A stretch of 64,000 bases of DNA from Fimbriimonadaceae bacterium (GCA_019694835.1 JAIBBE010000177.1:6603-70602), one strand, 5' to 3'. Positions 51,798 through 60,680 are shown, counted from the stretch's first letter. Numbers and translations are program-made. Notes: generated by a model not told the origin, from the sequence alone.

Positions 51798-54700
51798 AAT
51801 TGCACGAAACCCTCTTTGGCCGTTTGCTCGCTCAGGTCATGGTCTATGCCCTGGTCCAGGCGTCGATTCCGCCCGCGTGGGCGGTGAGTTTGGAGGCTCC
51901 GCGTTCCTTGGCAGAGTCGCCGCGCCAGCAGGCGAAGCCGACCGCGTTCGAGACCTATGCGGCGGAACTGGCTTCGGTGAATCCCGATTGGGAGAAGCTG
52001 CAGCGCCTCGCCCAGTCGTTCCCGGTGGTCGAGAAGCCCGCCGTTTCGCGCCTGCTAGCGGCCACCGAGATGGAGAGTCGCAAAGGCATGCTCGCGGTGA
52101 ACCCGTATGTGGCAGGCAGTCAGAAGTGGAGCGTCAATTACGCGGGCATCGACCTGCTAACTGGCAACTACAGCACCAGCGCGACCGACCTGAGCTTCGA
52201 AGGCGGCTACGGCATCCCCATCAACGTCACTCGCACCTACAGTTCGAACAACCCGGACGACGGCCCCCTCGGTCGCGGCTGGACGCTGAGCGTGGATGTT
52301 CGCACGACGGCGGGCGGCATTCTCAAGGGCAAGGGCTCGCCGGATCGTAGTGTCCCGGTGCAGATGTTCGACCGGCCCCAAAATGAGCCTGCTCGCGGGG
52401 CGGATGAAGTCACATTGCCAAGCACGATCCTCACCGAGGGCGTGATCGCGAAAGACGCGGGCGGATTCGAGGAAGACATCATGCGCGATGTCGATGGCAT
52501 CCTCACGACTCCGCCGTGGGATTCGAACGTGTATGGCGGAGCCTTGGAGTTTGACGAGGTCTCGGGAAAAGAGTTTTGGCTGAACACCAGCCTCGTCATG
52601 ACCACGCCGGAGGGCACGGTCTACGAGTATTCGGAGCACGGCTCATACCAAAGCGGAGGGGCCAAGTCGGCCTTTGACGAATCGTCTACCCCCACCCGTA
52701 CACCGAGCAATATCCTCAAGATCGACCGCATTACCGACCGTCACGGGAACGAGACCGAGTTCACATACACGGGCACTGCCACCTACGGCCGTGCCACGGG
52801 AACCGTGACCGAAGGCAAACTCTCCTCGATCCTCATGCCCGGCGACCGAGCACTCGTCTTCACCTACGACACAAACGGCCACCTCACCCGGGCTGCGGAT
52901 GGCACGACGAGCGACGCGCGGTGCGTTGACTACGCTTACACGGAGAACCGGCTCACCAGCGTCGAAACCGGCATCACCGTCGGCTCCCAAGCCGATCCCC
53001 TCGTGACCACCTACGACTATGGCGATGCGAGTGAGCCGGACGGATGGACCCCGGAGACGGCAGGTGAACTGCTCACGAGCATCACCGACCCTCGAGGTCT
53101 AACGACCGAGATCTACTACTTCATGGGTGCCACCAGGATGCTCCCCTACACCTCGTGGGGGGTGCCGGCACCGCATTGTTACGCGGTCAAGAGCCCGAAC
53201 GGGGTGTACGCGATCGCCCAGGCATACGAGACCAATGGTGCCAAGCTATTCGGCAGTACGGTTCCCACCAGCCACGGCACCGGCCACGACGATGTTGTTT
53301 TTGGCCAGTACCTGCGAAGCGGATCGAGTTGGGTGGAGCTCAGCAAGGGACAACTGTTCCTCACGGCTCCGGATGGCGACATCAACGACCCCTTCGAACT
53401 GGAGATGCACGACATGCGGGCGGCGAACTCAGGAGGAACGCAGAATCCAGTCGTCTGGGAACGCGAGTACAACATTAACTTGGGCCAGCTGACCAGCGAG
53501 ACGAGCTACATTCATCCCAAGCCGGACGAAGAAAATTCACTGCGCATTGAGCGCGGATTTGACCACGGAAACTTCGCAGTTCAGAAGGCCGTGTCCACGA
53601 TGACCTACAACTTCCTCGGCGCACCGCTGACGAAGCAGACCGTCTTCTCGTTGGATGACGGCGGCGGTTACGCCGAAGTCTCGCGCTCGGAGGTCGGCTA
53701 CGCCTACCACGGGCCCGAGAAGTACTTCCAGCAGAAGGCGATGCGGGCGAAGGTCGGGAGCAGCACGTGGCGGTACTCCTACACCGACTATTACGAGAAT
53801 GATGAGTACACGGGCGGGGCGGCGCGGGGGATGACCAAGTTCGTCTACGACCCGAAGTACGGCGGAATCACCTGCACAGACGAGGACGAGGCGGACTGGC
53901 GGACCAACATTGCGCCGACCTCGGATCAGCACTCGGCCAAGTTCGAATATGACAGCGAGGGCCGGATCGTCGAGGTTCAGAAGCTGCAGACGGTCACCAG
54001 CGGACCTACGTACAATCGGGTGAAGACCACAACAAGCTACAACTCGGACGGATCGCCGGGTTGGGGATTGCCGTATCAGGTGATCGAGGACCAGGGCAGC
54101 GGAAAGATCAACCGCACGACTGAGACGACGGAATACGACCGGGCGGGGCGAGCGACCGTGGTCGAAGACGCCGCAGGCCGAGTGTTCGAGACGGCCTATA
54201 ACGCGCGGGGACAAGTGGAACTCGTCACGCGGACGGACACCAGCCCGGACATCCCGATCGTGCAGTATTGGTACGGCATGGACGACGGGCTTGCCACGAA
54301 TGGCATGGTGACCGATGTGTACGACTGCCTGAGCGGTGCGGTGACCTGGGTCGCGTACTTCGCCAGCGACCACAGCACCCCCTCACTGCGAGGGCAGGTC
54401 GACAACGTTTACAACGACGATGGCCTTTTGTGGGGCGATTACACGGTCTATTACGACTACGACGCCGCCGGGCGTCGGGCGGGAGTCTCATACGAGTTTC
54501 TTTGGCACCTGACGGGCGGCTCGACGACCTACACGAACTATGCTTACTCGGACTACCTGTCGGTCGGGTCTCCCGAATCGCCGAGCTATGTGTTCCAGAC
54601 GATGACCTTGCTGAGTGGCAGCAGTCCGACGGCGGAGGAGTTTCATTACCGGTTCGATACCGCGGGGCGGATGCTGGAGAGCGCGTTCGCGCAGACTCCT

Positions 54701-56203
54701 CAGGGCGGCGCGCCGTACTACGCGTCTCCGGCTGAGCGCCGGGCGCTGGCAGTGTATGAGTACCGGCCCGCTGGCGAGCTTGCGGAGGTACGGTATCACT
54801 GGCAGGATTGGGACGATACGGAGTACGTGACGACCAATATCGGCAAGGTCGCGTATGCTTACGATGACTACAAAGGTCTTCGCGAGAGTGCGACCTTTAC
54901 TTCGGGCGACGGCAGCGGTTGGGGGACTTCGCGGACCGAGAACTACACCTACGAGGCCGACCTCGACTATCTGACCGGTGTCGACTACAACGACGGCCTG
55001 GCGAACGAAGTTCAAACGTGGACCTACGATGCGGCTGGAAATCGGAGCAATTCAGGTTATACTTATGACAACTTGAATCGCATGACTGCCTCACCGGGAA
55101 GCACGACTTACGACTACGACGACGATCCGATCGGATTGTTGGGCTTCCGCCTTTGGCGAAACCCTGAGTCGGCCACGACGACGCGCTATTCGTGGGACGA
55201 TGCGGGGCGAATGACGCAGGTCGCCAGCAATACCGCGGGCGCGAACTATATGTATCGCGCCGACGGAATGCGGATCAAGAAAGTGACGGGTCTTTCGATT
55301 GCGTGGCAACCGCCAGAGGGTGAGGTTGGTGGTTTTTACAACGAGGAACAGGCGGACGACAATCCCACTTGGCGCTATCGCTATGACGGGCAGATGTGCT
55401 TTGAAGAGGACTTTACTCGTGGTGATCCTGTGGTTGTTACGGGGACGTCTTACGCTTTAGGCGCTCGTGGCATTGATATGATGCGCACGTTCTCGGTCAA
55501 TACCGGTAACTACAACCGTTCGTACACCGGTACGTTCTTCCCGATCTATGACGGTCACGGCAACATGATCGCGACGCTGGTTCGCGATGGCTCGGGTTGG
55601 GATTTGACGAACGAGCGCTCGTATGACGTTTGGGGCGGCGTTCGGGGGTCGAATGACGACGGCGATCCGAATGCGCGGTACTGTGCGAATCTGGGTCATA
55701 AGCAGGACGATGAGTCTGGCTTGGTCTACATGCGGGCTCGGTATTACGAGCCTGGGACCGGGCGGTTTGTGAGTGAGGATCCGGCTCGAGATGGTGGGAA
55801 CTGGTTCACCTATTGCGACAACGAGCCGATAAACAATGTCGATCAGGATGGGAAGGTCAAAACGAACCTAGTACTTCGCGGTATCGTTTTCGGAACAGCT
55901 CTCTGGTTCATAGTTAATTTCGTTACGGCAATGGCCAGCGGTGAAGACCTGACGAACGTTCTTAAGAAATCTGCCGTTGTTGTGATTGAAGCCGTACTCT
56001 TCGGTGCAGTCGGGCCTATTCACGAGCGATTGTACCCTGTGACTTACAAAGTAGCGTCGCAACTGACCAACGCCCTCAATGATCCACGATTTGAGCAAGG
56101 GACGAGATTTCGACGCGTTGATGTGATTATTGCATTCTATGCTGGTTATCAGCTATTTCTTGCATGGGCTATGGACATGCTGGATGACTGGGCGAGGAAC
56201 TAA
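51794..56203 (+). CDS. Large RHS/YD-repeat protein with membrane-type C-terminal tip
   Basis: 1469 residues with a signal peptide (LLAQVMVYALVQASIPPAWA). After about 100 residues comes a DUF6531-like start (GIDLLTGNYSTSATDLSFEGGYGIPINVTRTY), many YD repeats (YDYGDAS, FEYDSEGRIVEV, TEYDRAGRATVVEDAAGRVF, YTYDNLNRMTA, RYSWDDAGRMTQVAS) forming the RHS cage, and the RHS core end LGHKQDDESGLVYMRARYYEPGTGRFVSEDP. The last 117 residues (from about 1353) are a variable tip with two or three hydrophobic segments (IVFGTALWFIVNFVTAM, AVVVIEAVLFGAVG, VIIAFYAGYQLFLAWAM). The design is that of a polymorphic toxin; toxicity and target are inferred. Confidence 0.88.
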   Translation: MKLHETLFGRLLAQVMVYALVQASIPPAWAVSLEAPRSLAESPRQQAKPTAFETYAAELASVNPDWEKLQRLAQSFPVVEKPAVSRLLAATEMESRKGMLAVNPYVAGSQKWSVNYAGIDLLTGNYSTSATDLSFEGGYGIPINVTRTYSSNNPDDGPLGRGWTLSVDVRTTAGGILKGKGSPDRSVPVQMFDRPQNEPARGADEVTLPSTILTEGVIAKDAGGFEEDIMRDVDGILTTPPWDSNVYGGALEFDEVSGKEFWLNTSLVMTTPEGTVYEYSEHGSYQSGGAKSAFDESSTPTRTPSNILKIDRITDRHGNETEFTYTGTATYGRATGTVTEGKLSSILMPGDRALVFTYDTNGHLTRAADGTTSDARCVDYAYTENRLTSVETGITVGSQADPLVTTYDYGDASEPDGWTPETAGELLTSITDPRGLTTEIYYFMGATRMLPYTSWGVPAPHCYAVKSPNGVYAIAQAYETNGAKLFGSTVPTSHGTGHDDVVFGQYLRSGSSWVELSKGQLFLTAPDGDINDPFELEMHDMRAANSGGTQNPVVWEREYNINLGQLTSETSYIHPKPDEENSLRIERGFDHGNFAVQKAVSTMTYNFLGAPLTKQTVFSLDDGGGYAEVSRSEVGYAYHGPEKYFQQKAMRAKVGSSTWRYSYTDYYENDEYTGGAARGMTKFVYDPKYGGITCTDEDEADWRTNIAPTSDQHSAKFEYDSEGRIVEVQKLQTVTSGPTYNRVKTTTSYNSDGSPGWGLPYQVIEDQGSGKINRTTETTEYDRAGRATVVEDAAGRVFETAYNARGQVELVTRTDTSPDIPIVQYWYGMDDGLATNGMVTDVYDCLSGAVTWVAYFASDHSTPSLRGQVDNVYNDDGLLWGDYTVYYDYDAAGRRAGVSYEFLWHLTGGSTTYTNYAYSDYLSVGSPESPSYVFQTMTLLSGSSPTAEEFHYRFDTAGRMLESAFAQTPQGGAPYYASPAERRALAVYEYRPAGELAEVRYHWQDWDDTEYVTTNIGKVAYAYDDYKGLRESATFTSGDGSGWGTSRTENYTYEADLDYLTGVDYNDGLANEVQTWTYDAAGNRSNSGYTYDNLNRMTASPGSTTYDYDDDPIGLLGFRLWRNPESATTTRYSWDDAGRMTQVASNTAGANYMYRADGMRIKKVTGLSIAWQPPEGEVGGFYNEEQADDNPTWRYRYDGQMCFEEDFTRGDPVVVTGTSYALGARGIDMMRTFSVNTGNYNRSYTGTFFPIYDGHGNMIATLVRDGSGWDLTNERSYDVWGGVRGSNDDGDPNARYCANLGHKQDDESGLVYMRARYYEPGTGRFVSEDPARDGGNWFTYCDNEPINNVDQDGKVKTNLVLRGIVFGTALWFIVNFVTAMASGEDLTNVLKKSAVVVIEAVLFGAVGPIHERLYPVTYKVASQLTNALNDPRFEQGTRFRRVDVIIAFYAGYQLFLAWAMDMLDDWARN
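54653..55850 (+). repeat. RHS core end, original copy of a duplication
   Basis: DNA of the last third of the RHS core, paired with 56530-57722. Matching landmarks are GAGAGCGCGTT, TATCACTGGCAGGATTGGGAC, TATGCGGCTGGAAATCGG-like and CATAAGCAGGACGATGAGTCTGG. Copies differ at many silent positions. Confidence 0.8.
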
Positions 56204-56206
56204 GCA

Positions 56207-56515
56207 ATGCTTCTGTTACTCTGGTGTGTCACGGCTATTTCGCTGATCTTCTACGCTATTACTGTTTTTCAAAAGCACAGACTCCCTCTATTTGCAAGAA
56301 CGCAGGCAGCAATTGGGTCCGTCGGACTGTTCACGTTGGCAGTTGGGTTGACGGTCATGGCAGACTTGACCCACCAACTGCCGATTGCCCTAGTAATCGG
56401 AGTCATCGTGGCTGCGCGCTTAGCGGGAATCGCATACCAATCTTGGAGTCGTCCAAAGGGAGAAGTTGCAAGTGATCGTTCTGTTGAGAGCAACAGTAAG
56501 GACGATGTGCTTTGA
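56207..56515 (+). CDS. Small membrane protein, immunity candidate 1
   Basis: 102 residues, three hydrophobic segments (LLLLWCVTAISLIFYAITVF, IGSVGLFTLAVGLTVMA, LPIALVIGVIVAARLAGI), no known family. It starts 3 bp after the RHS stop, the position of an immunity gene, and its partner tip is also hydrophobic. Its TGA overlaps a TTG that opens the orphan RHS frame. Immunity function is inference. Confidence 0.7.
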   Translation: MLLLLWCVTAISLIFYAITVFQKHRLPLFARTQAAIGSVGLFTLAVGLTVMADLTHQLPIALVIGVIVAARLAGIAYQSWSRPKGEVASDRSVESNSKDDVL

Positions 56516-57486
56516 TTATTGACGCTCAGTTCGACACGGCGGAGCGCATGTTAGAGAGTGCGTTTGCGCAAACGCCGCAGGGCAGTGCGCCGTTCTACAC
56601 CTCCCCCGCTGCGCTTCGGGCCTTGGCGGTGTATGACTACCGGCCCGCTGGCGAGCTGGAGGAGGTTCGGTATCACTGGCAGGATTGGGACGAGACGGAG
56701 TATGTGACGACCAACATCGGCAAGGTTGCCTATGCCTACGACGACTACACCGGCCTGCGCACGTCGGCGACTCGCTACGAGGGGAGCGGATCCGGCTGGG
56801 GATCGGGGATCGTCGACGAGTATCAGTACGATGCCGATCTCGACTACCTGACGGCGGTCGACTACTCGAAGTCCGGTTCGTTCACTGCGGATGATTCCTG
56901 GACCTATGACGCGGCTGGAAATCGGTCGAATTCGGGTTATACTTACGACAACTTGAATCGCATGACGGCATCGCCTGGAAGCATGACCTACTCTCACGAC
57001 ATTCTCGGGAATCGGACCTACCGCAACCCGCAGTCGAGCACGACTGTTCGGTATTCGTGGGATGACGCAGGGCGAATGACGCAGGTCGCGAGCAATACCG
57101 GCGGCGCGAACTACATGTACCGTGCCGACGGGATGCGCATCAAAAAAGTTACGGGGCTTTCGCTGAGTTGGCAGCCACCTGAGGGCGAATCAGGAGGATT
57201 CTATAATCTTATTGAATCGGACGATTATCCGACATGGCGGTATCGCTACGATGGCCAGATGTGTTTCGAGGAGGATTACACCAGGGATTATCCGGTTGTC
57301 GTCACCGGTACTTCTTACGCCTTAGGCGCAAGAGGCATCGACATGATGCGCACCCTCACGGTGAACCCGTCAACCTACGAGCGCACGTATGACACCAACG
57401 GCAAGAGCTTTCCCATCTATGACGGTCATGGGAATATGATTGCGACGCTGGGTCGGTCTTCGTCTTCGCCATTCGATTGGGAATGA
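56512..57486 (+). CDS. Orphan RHS core cassette, upstream part
   Basis: 324 residues from a TTG that overlaps the preceding stop (TTGA). It lacks a signal peptide and N-terminal RHS region and begins directly inside the core, at residues matching about 955 of the large protein (FDTAERMLESAFAQTPQG). It continues through YTYDNLNRMTA, RYSWDDAGRMTQVAS and MCFEEDY to GHGNMIATLG, then is stopped by a TGA in a frameshifted context; the expected NERQYDVWG lies in another frame. It is a displaced cassette that could replace the end of the main gene by recombination. Confidence 0.75.
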   Translation: MIIDAQFDTAERMLESAFAQTPQGSAPFYTSPAALRALAVYDYRPAGELEEVRYHWQDWDETEYVTTNIGKVAYAYDDYTGLRTSATRYEGSGSGWGSGIVDEYQYDADLDYLTAVDYSKSGSFTADDSWTYDAAGNRSNSGYTYDNLNRMTASPGSMTYSHDILGNRTYRNPQSSTTVRYSWDDAGRMTQVASNTGGANYMYRADGMRIKKVTGLSLSWQPPEGESGGFYNLIESDDYPTWRYRYDGQMCFEEDYTRDYPVVVTGTSYALGARGIDMMRTLTVNPSTYERTYDTNGKSFPIYDGHGNMIATLGRSSSSPFDWE

Positions 57487-57722
57487 GCGGCAGTATGACG
57501 TGTGGGGTGCCGTGCGGTCGGGGTCTACTTCGGGCGATCCAAACAATCGCTACTGCGCGAACCTGGGTCATAAGCAGGACGATGAGTCTGGGTTGATCTA
57601 CATGCGGGCTCGGTACTATGAGCCTGGGACTGGGCGGTTTATCAGCGAGGACCCGGCGATGCATGGGCTGAATTGGTTCATATATTGCCACTCTGACCCA
57701 GTGAATTATGATGATTCTTCAG
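56530..57722 (+). repeat. RHS core end, displaced second copy
   Basis: Diverged duplicate of 54653-55850. It contains the local change at about 56990 (ILGNRTYRNPQ versus IGLLGFRLWRNPE) and the frameshift near 57480. Confidence 0.8.
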
Positions 57723-58078
57723 GCAAAGATGAAGGTATTTCCGGATCGGAAGCGATCGAGTTTCTTGAGCAGTTTTTAGAACGGCTTCACATCCCGTTGC
57801 CCCATATTCTGCATAACTTGCTTCGAAAGATGTCGTTCATGTTCCTCTTCTTGGGCGTTTCACGGACCTGCCTGTTTGCAGCATGTGACGCGATTATGGC
57901 GCTGGAAGCAGTTCAGGCCGGGGAAGTAGCGATGTGCGTTCAAGGTCAGGCATCCCTTGCAATCGGAGCCGTGATTCTATATTCCATAGCCGTATTAGCG
58001 ATGATATGGGCCATTGATGAGTGTTGGCAAGCAGGTCAGCAGCTCAGAGCCGATTGGACTGGCGGGGGCGAACATTGA
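57440..58078 (+). CDS. Orphan RHS core end with second hydrophobic tip
   Basis: 212-codon frame that overlaps the previous one by 47 bp and picks up the RHS core after the frameshift: NERQYDVWGAV, LGHKQDDESGLIYMRARYYEPGTGRFISEDP. The last 118 or so residues are a new tip with hydrophobic segments (MSFMFLFLGVSRTCLFAACDAI and ASLAIGAVILYSIAVLAMIWAI), unrelated in sequence to the tip of the main protein but about equal in length. No good start codon of its own is obvious (TTG at 57440 is in frame). Without a frameshift it would be part of one protein, 56512-58078. Confidence 0.7.
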   Translation: MRRWVGLRLRHSIGNERQYDVWGAVRSGSTSGDPNNRYCANLGHKQDDESGLIYMRARYYEPGTGRFISEDPAMHGLNWFIYCHSDPVNYDDSSGKDEGISGSEAIEFLEQFLERLHIPLPHILHNLLRKMSFMFLFLGVSRTCLFAACDAIMALEAVQAGEVAMCVQGQASLAIGAVILYSIAVLAMIWAIDECWQAGQQLRADWTGGGEH

Positions 58079-58476
58079 ATTCCGCCCCACTTGCGTTTCT
58101 TTCCATCGGGTCCGTATGCTATGCGTTTATCACCTTTAGTACTTGCGTACTGCAATCGGTAACAACGCGATCAGGCATTCGTAAGGCACTGCTGATAGCG
58201 GCGTACTCGATCTCACTCATCTGGTTCCTGCTTCTAATAAGCGTTGCTGTATCAGAGTATGTAAGGGAGAAGTTCCGCGGTGCGGCCCTAGATGCTGTAA
58301 TTGCCCTTGCCTTGATCGCACCACTTTACATGCGTTGCAGGACGGGTAGCCCGACCTTCTTCGGTTCTGGTGCAAAGGTGGACCCTGACCACCAGGTTCC
58401 ACCAGGTCTTTTAGATTCTTCTGAGGATAGGGGGACTCCCGTACCAGATCCAAGTGGGCAACCGGGACGCATGTAG
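58075..58476 (+). CDS. Small membrane protein, immunity candidate 2
   Basis: 133 residues starting with TTG at 58075, which overlaps the stop of the RHS tip (TTGA), the same coupling as at 56512. Three hydrophobic segments (LAFLSIGSVCYAFITFSTCVL, ALLIAAYSISLIWFLLLISVAV, ALDAVIALALIAPLYM) are followed by a Pro/Asp/Gly-rich tail. Not related by eye to immunity candidate 1. By position it would protect against the second tip. Confidence 0.65.
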   Translation: MNSAPLAFLSIGSVCYAFITFSTCVLQSVTTRSGIRKALLIAAYSISLIWFLLLISVAVSEYVREKFRGAALDAVIALALIAPLYMRCRTGSPTFFGSGAKVDPDHQVPPGLLDSSEDRGTPVPDPSGQPGRM

Positions 58477-58551
58477 ATCAGAGCCCCCTAAAGATTTCTC
58501 CGATGCCTGCCGATACCTTTACCAGGAGCGCCAGAGGCGCATGGAGGCAAT

Positions 58552-59208
58552 ATGCTGATTAATTCCCGCTATATCACAGACTCGAAATTTCCGGAGGCCG
58601 ATTATGCAACGGCCCTGACCAATTTCAACGCGGTATGCAGCGCCAACAAGGTCGCGCTTGGCTTGACTACCGACAACCTCACCGAGATCGCAGCGGCCAC
58701 GGCGGGGTTCCCGACTGCGCTGAATGCGTGGGTTGCGGCTCAGGCTTCGGCGGGCAATGCGAAGACGGCCAAAGACGCGCAGCGCATCACCACCGCGACG
58801 ATCGTCAACAAGTGGGCGAAGATCTTCCGGGCCAACAATGCAATTCCGGATGCCCTGCTCGACCAGCTGATGGTCGCGGCGCACAAGCCGACGCGCACGA
58901 GCAGTCCGCCGGTGACTCCGACCGAGTTCCAGTGCGTCGCCGATGGCGATGGCAACATCAGCATGAAGTGGCGTCGCAACGGCAACACCTCGGCAACCTC
59001 GTTCGTCATCGAGTGGCGAGGCAGCGCAAGCGCTCCCTGGACCCAAATCGGCGCAACCACGCGAGCGAAATTCTCTTGGCAAGCGACTCCGGGCGAGTAC
59101 GCCGCCTTCCGTGTTCGTGCGACGAAGAAGGGCCTGAGCAGCGCGGCGAGCAACCAGTTCGTGGTCTGGAACGGCCAGCCGAACGCCTCGCTGCGCCTCG
59201 CGGCGTAA
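58552..59208 (+). CDS. Protein with C-terminal fibronectin type III-like domain
   Basis: 218 residues. The first half is helical (DYATALTNFNAVCSANKVALGLT, KDAQRITTATIVNKWAKIFRANN) and the second half, after SPPVTPTEFQC, is an Fn3-like domain (GNISMKWRRNG, TSFVIEWRGS, YAAFRVRATKKGLSSAASNQFVVW). GGAGG precedes the ATG. No signal peptide, so it may be cytoplasmic or exported by another route. Proteins of this layout occur in several bacteria of the Planctomycetes/Armatimonadota style. No link to the RHS locus is proven, though it follows it by 75 bp. Confidence 0.75.
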   Translation: MLINSRYITDSKFPEADYATALTNFNAVCSANKVALGLTTDNLTEIAAATAGFPTALNAWVAAQASAGNAKTAKDAQRITTATIVNKWAKIFRANNAIPDALLDQLMVAAHKPTRTSSPPVTPTEFQCVADGDGNISMKWRRNGNTSATSFVIEWRGSASAPWTQIGATTRAKFSWQATPGEYAAFRVRATKKGLSSAASNQFVVWNGQPNASLRLAA

Positions 59209-59215
59209 AGCCGGA

Positions 59216-59295
59216 AGTACCGCTGGCATCCTGCCGGCCCTTGTGCGGAGTTCTTCCGCATGCGGTGCCGGCAAGATGCCAGCGGTACTTTTTTT
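59216..59295 (+). terminator. REP-like palindrome, copy 3, with T-tract
   Basis: Arms AGTACCGCTGGCATCCTGCCGGC (59216-59238) and 59267-59289, one mismatch, followed by seven T residues at 59289-59295. It is 8 bp past the Fn3 gene stop, so a REP-like element may here serve as a terminator. The rest of the 212-bp gap to the next gene has no other recognised feature. Confidence 0.7.
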
Positions 59296-59420
59296 GGGCT
59301 GTCGGCTTTCCCACGCGTTCTGACGACGTTGGACTCTCGTTCCGTCGGCTTGACCTAACGGAAGCATCGCCCTTCGCTTCTCTGGTTCATACTTGAGTCC
59401 ATCGAACCGGAGGACTTGCC

Positions 59421-60677
59421 TTGACCCCACTTCTTGCCGCCATCGCCTTGCTCCCAACCCAAACCGCGAACGCGGACGCCATTTTCAGGCAGGGCAAGTT
59501 CCCGGTTGCCAAGGCCCTCTACAGCGAGATCGTGCGCGACCATCCACGCGATGTGGCGGCTACACGCCAACTGGGCTACATCGCGATGCTGGGAAATGAC
59601 TTTCCGGCGGCGGAGCGGCTGCTTGCGAGGGTGCTCCAACTTAAGCCCGGCGATGGGAAGGCGAAACTCATGCTGGCGGAGACGCTGTATCGGCAGGACA
59701 AGTTTGTCGAAGCGGCACCCTTGCTGCGCAACCTCGACAAGGCCACCGAAGCCGAACGTGGTACGGTTTACCCGTCGCTGAAGTACGCAAAGCTGGCCAG
59801 CTTCAAGGGATTAAAGCCTTACGACGTGCGTGGTCCTGGCCAAAGTACGACGATCAAACTGCTTACGATCGAACCATTGCCTCTACTTCATGTCCGCATT
59901 AATGGCAGCAAAGATCTCACGTTCTTCATCGATACGGGTGCGGCAGAGGTGACGCTTGACCCTGCGCTTGCGACGAAGCTCGGTGTGCCGACTTTGGGCA
60001 CCGACACCGGAACGTTTTCGGGTGGAATGAAGATGGCCGCGTGCCACGGACGGATCAAGTTCATGAAGCTCGGCGATTGGGAGATCCGCAATCTTCCGAC
60101 CCAGATGCTCGATCTCAAACCGCTCGCAGCAGCGTTTGGGCGAAGGATCGATGGGATCATCGGAACGATGCTGTTCTATCACTTTATTACGACGCTGGAC
60201 TATCCAAAGCAAGAACTTACCTTGAATCTCAAGACTCCGCAGAATCGTTCTCGAATTCTCAAGCACCAGCCCGGTGACATTAGTCTTCCGATTTGGCTCG
60301 CAGGGGACCATTTTGCCGTCACGCCAGGCTCGATCAACGGCAGCAAGCCCTATATGGTGTTTGTCGATACCGGATACATCGGCGGCATTTTCAAGGCAGC
60401 CCCAACGACGCTCAAGCTATGCGATCTTGTACTCGATACGGATCAAGCCGAGAAGGCCACGGGGGCCGGTGGTGGGTTCACGATGACGCCGTTCAAAATC
60501 AAGGAATTCGCGTTGGGAGAAGCAAAAGCGGTTGACGGAACGGGCACATTCGAAGGCGTGTTCCCATGGGAAAACACGTACGGGTTCTTCCTTTCGGGAA
60601 TGACGGGGCAAGACTTCTTTAGGCCCTATGCCATGACGTTTGACTACGTCGGCATGAAGATTTTGCTTCGGAAGTAG
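59421..60677 (+). CDS. TPR protein with double aspartic-protease-like (DTG) domain
   Basis: 418 residues, TTG start with GGAGG seven bases before it. An N-terminal hydrophobic segment (LLAAIALLPTQTANA) may be a signal. TPR-like helices (ADAIFRQGKFPVAKALYSEI, GNDFPAAERLLARVLQLKPG, KLMLAETLYRQDKFVEAAP, to about 120) precede two retropepsin-like lobes: FFIDTGAAEVTLDPALATKLG (Asp171) and VFVDTGYIGG (Asp316), each with the hydrophobic-hydrophobic-Asp-Thr-Gly motif. The second lobe ends in LSGMTGQDFFRPYAMTFDY. Bacterial retropepsin-like proteins usually have one DTG and dimerise; two in one chain resembles pepsin. Protease activity is unproven. DusC follows after 3 bp. Confidence 0.82.
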   Translation: MTPLLAAIALLPTQTANADAIFRQGKFPVAKALYSEIVRDHPRDVAATRQLGYIAMLGNDFPAAERLLARVLQLKPGDGKAKLMLAETLYRQDKFVEAAPLLRNLDKATEAERGTVYPSLKYAKLASFKGLKPYDVRGPGQSTTIKLLTIEPLPLLHVRINGSKDLTFFIDTGAAEVTLDPALATKLGVPTLGTDTGTFSGGMKMAACHGRIKFMKLGDWEIRNLPTQMLDLKPLAAAFGRRIDGIIGTMLFYHFITTLDYPKQELTLNLKTPQNRSRILKHQPGDISLPIWLAGDHFAVTPGSINGSKPYMVFVDTGYIGGIFKAAPTTLKLCDLVLDTDQAEKATGAGGGFTMTPFKIKEFALGEAKAVDGTGTFEGVFPWENTYGFFLSGMTGQDFFRPYAMTFDYVGMKILLRK

Positions 60678-60680
60678 ATC

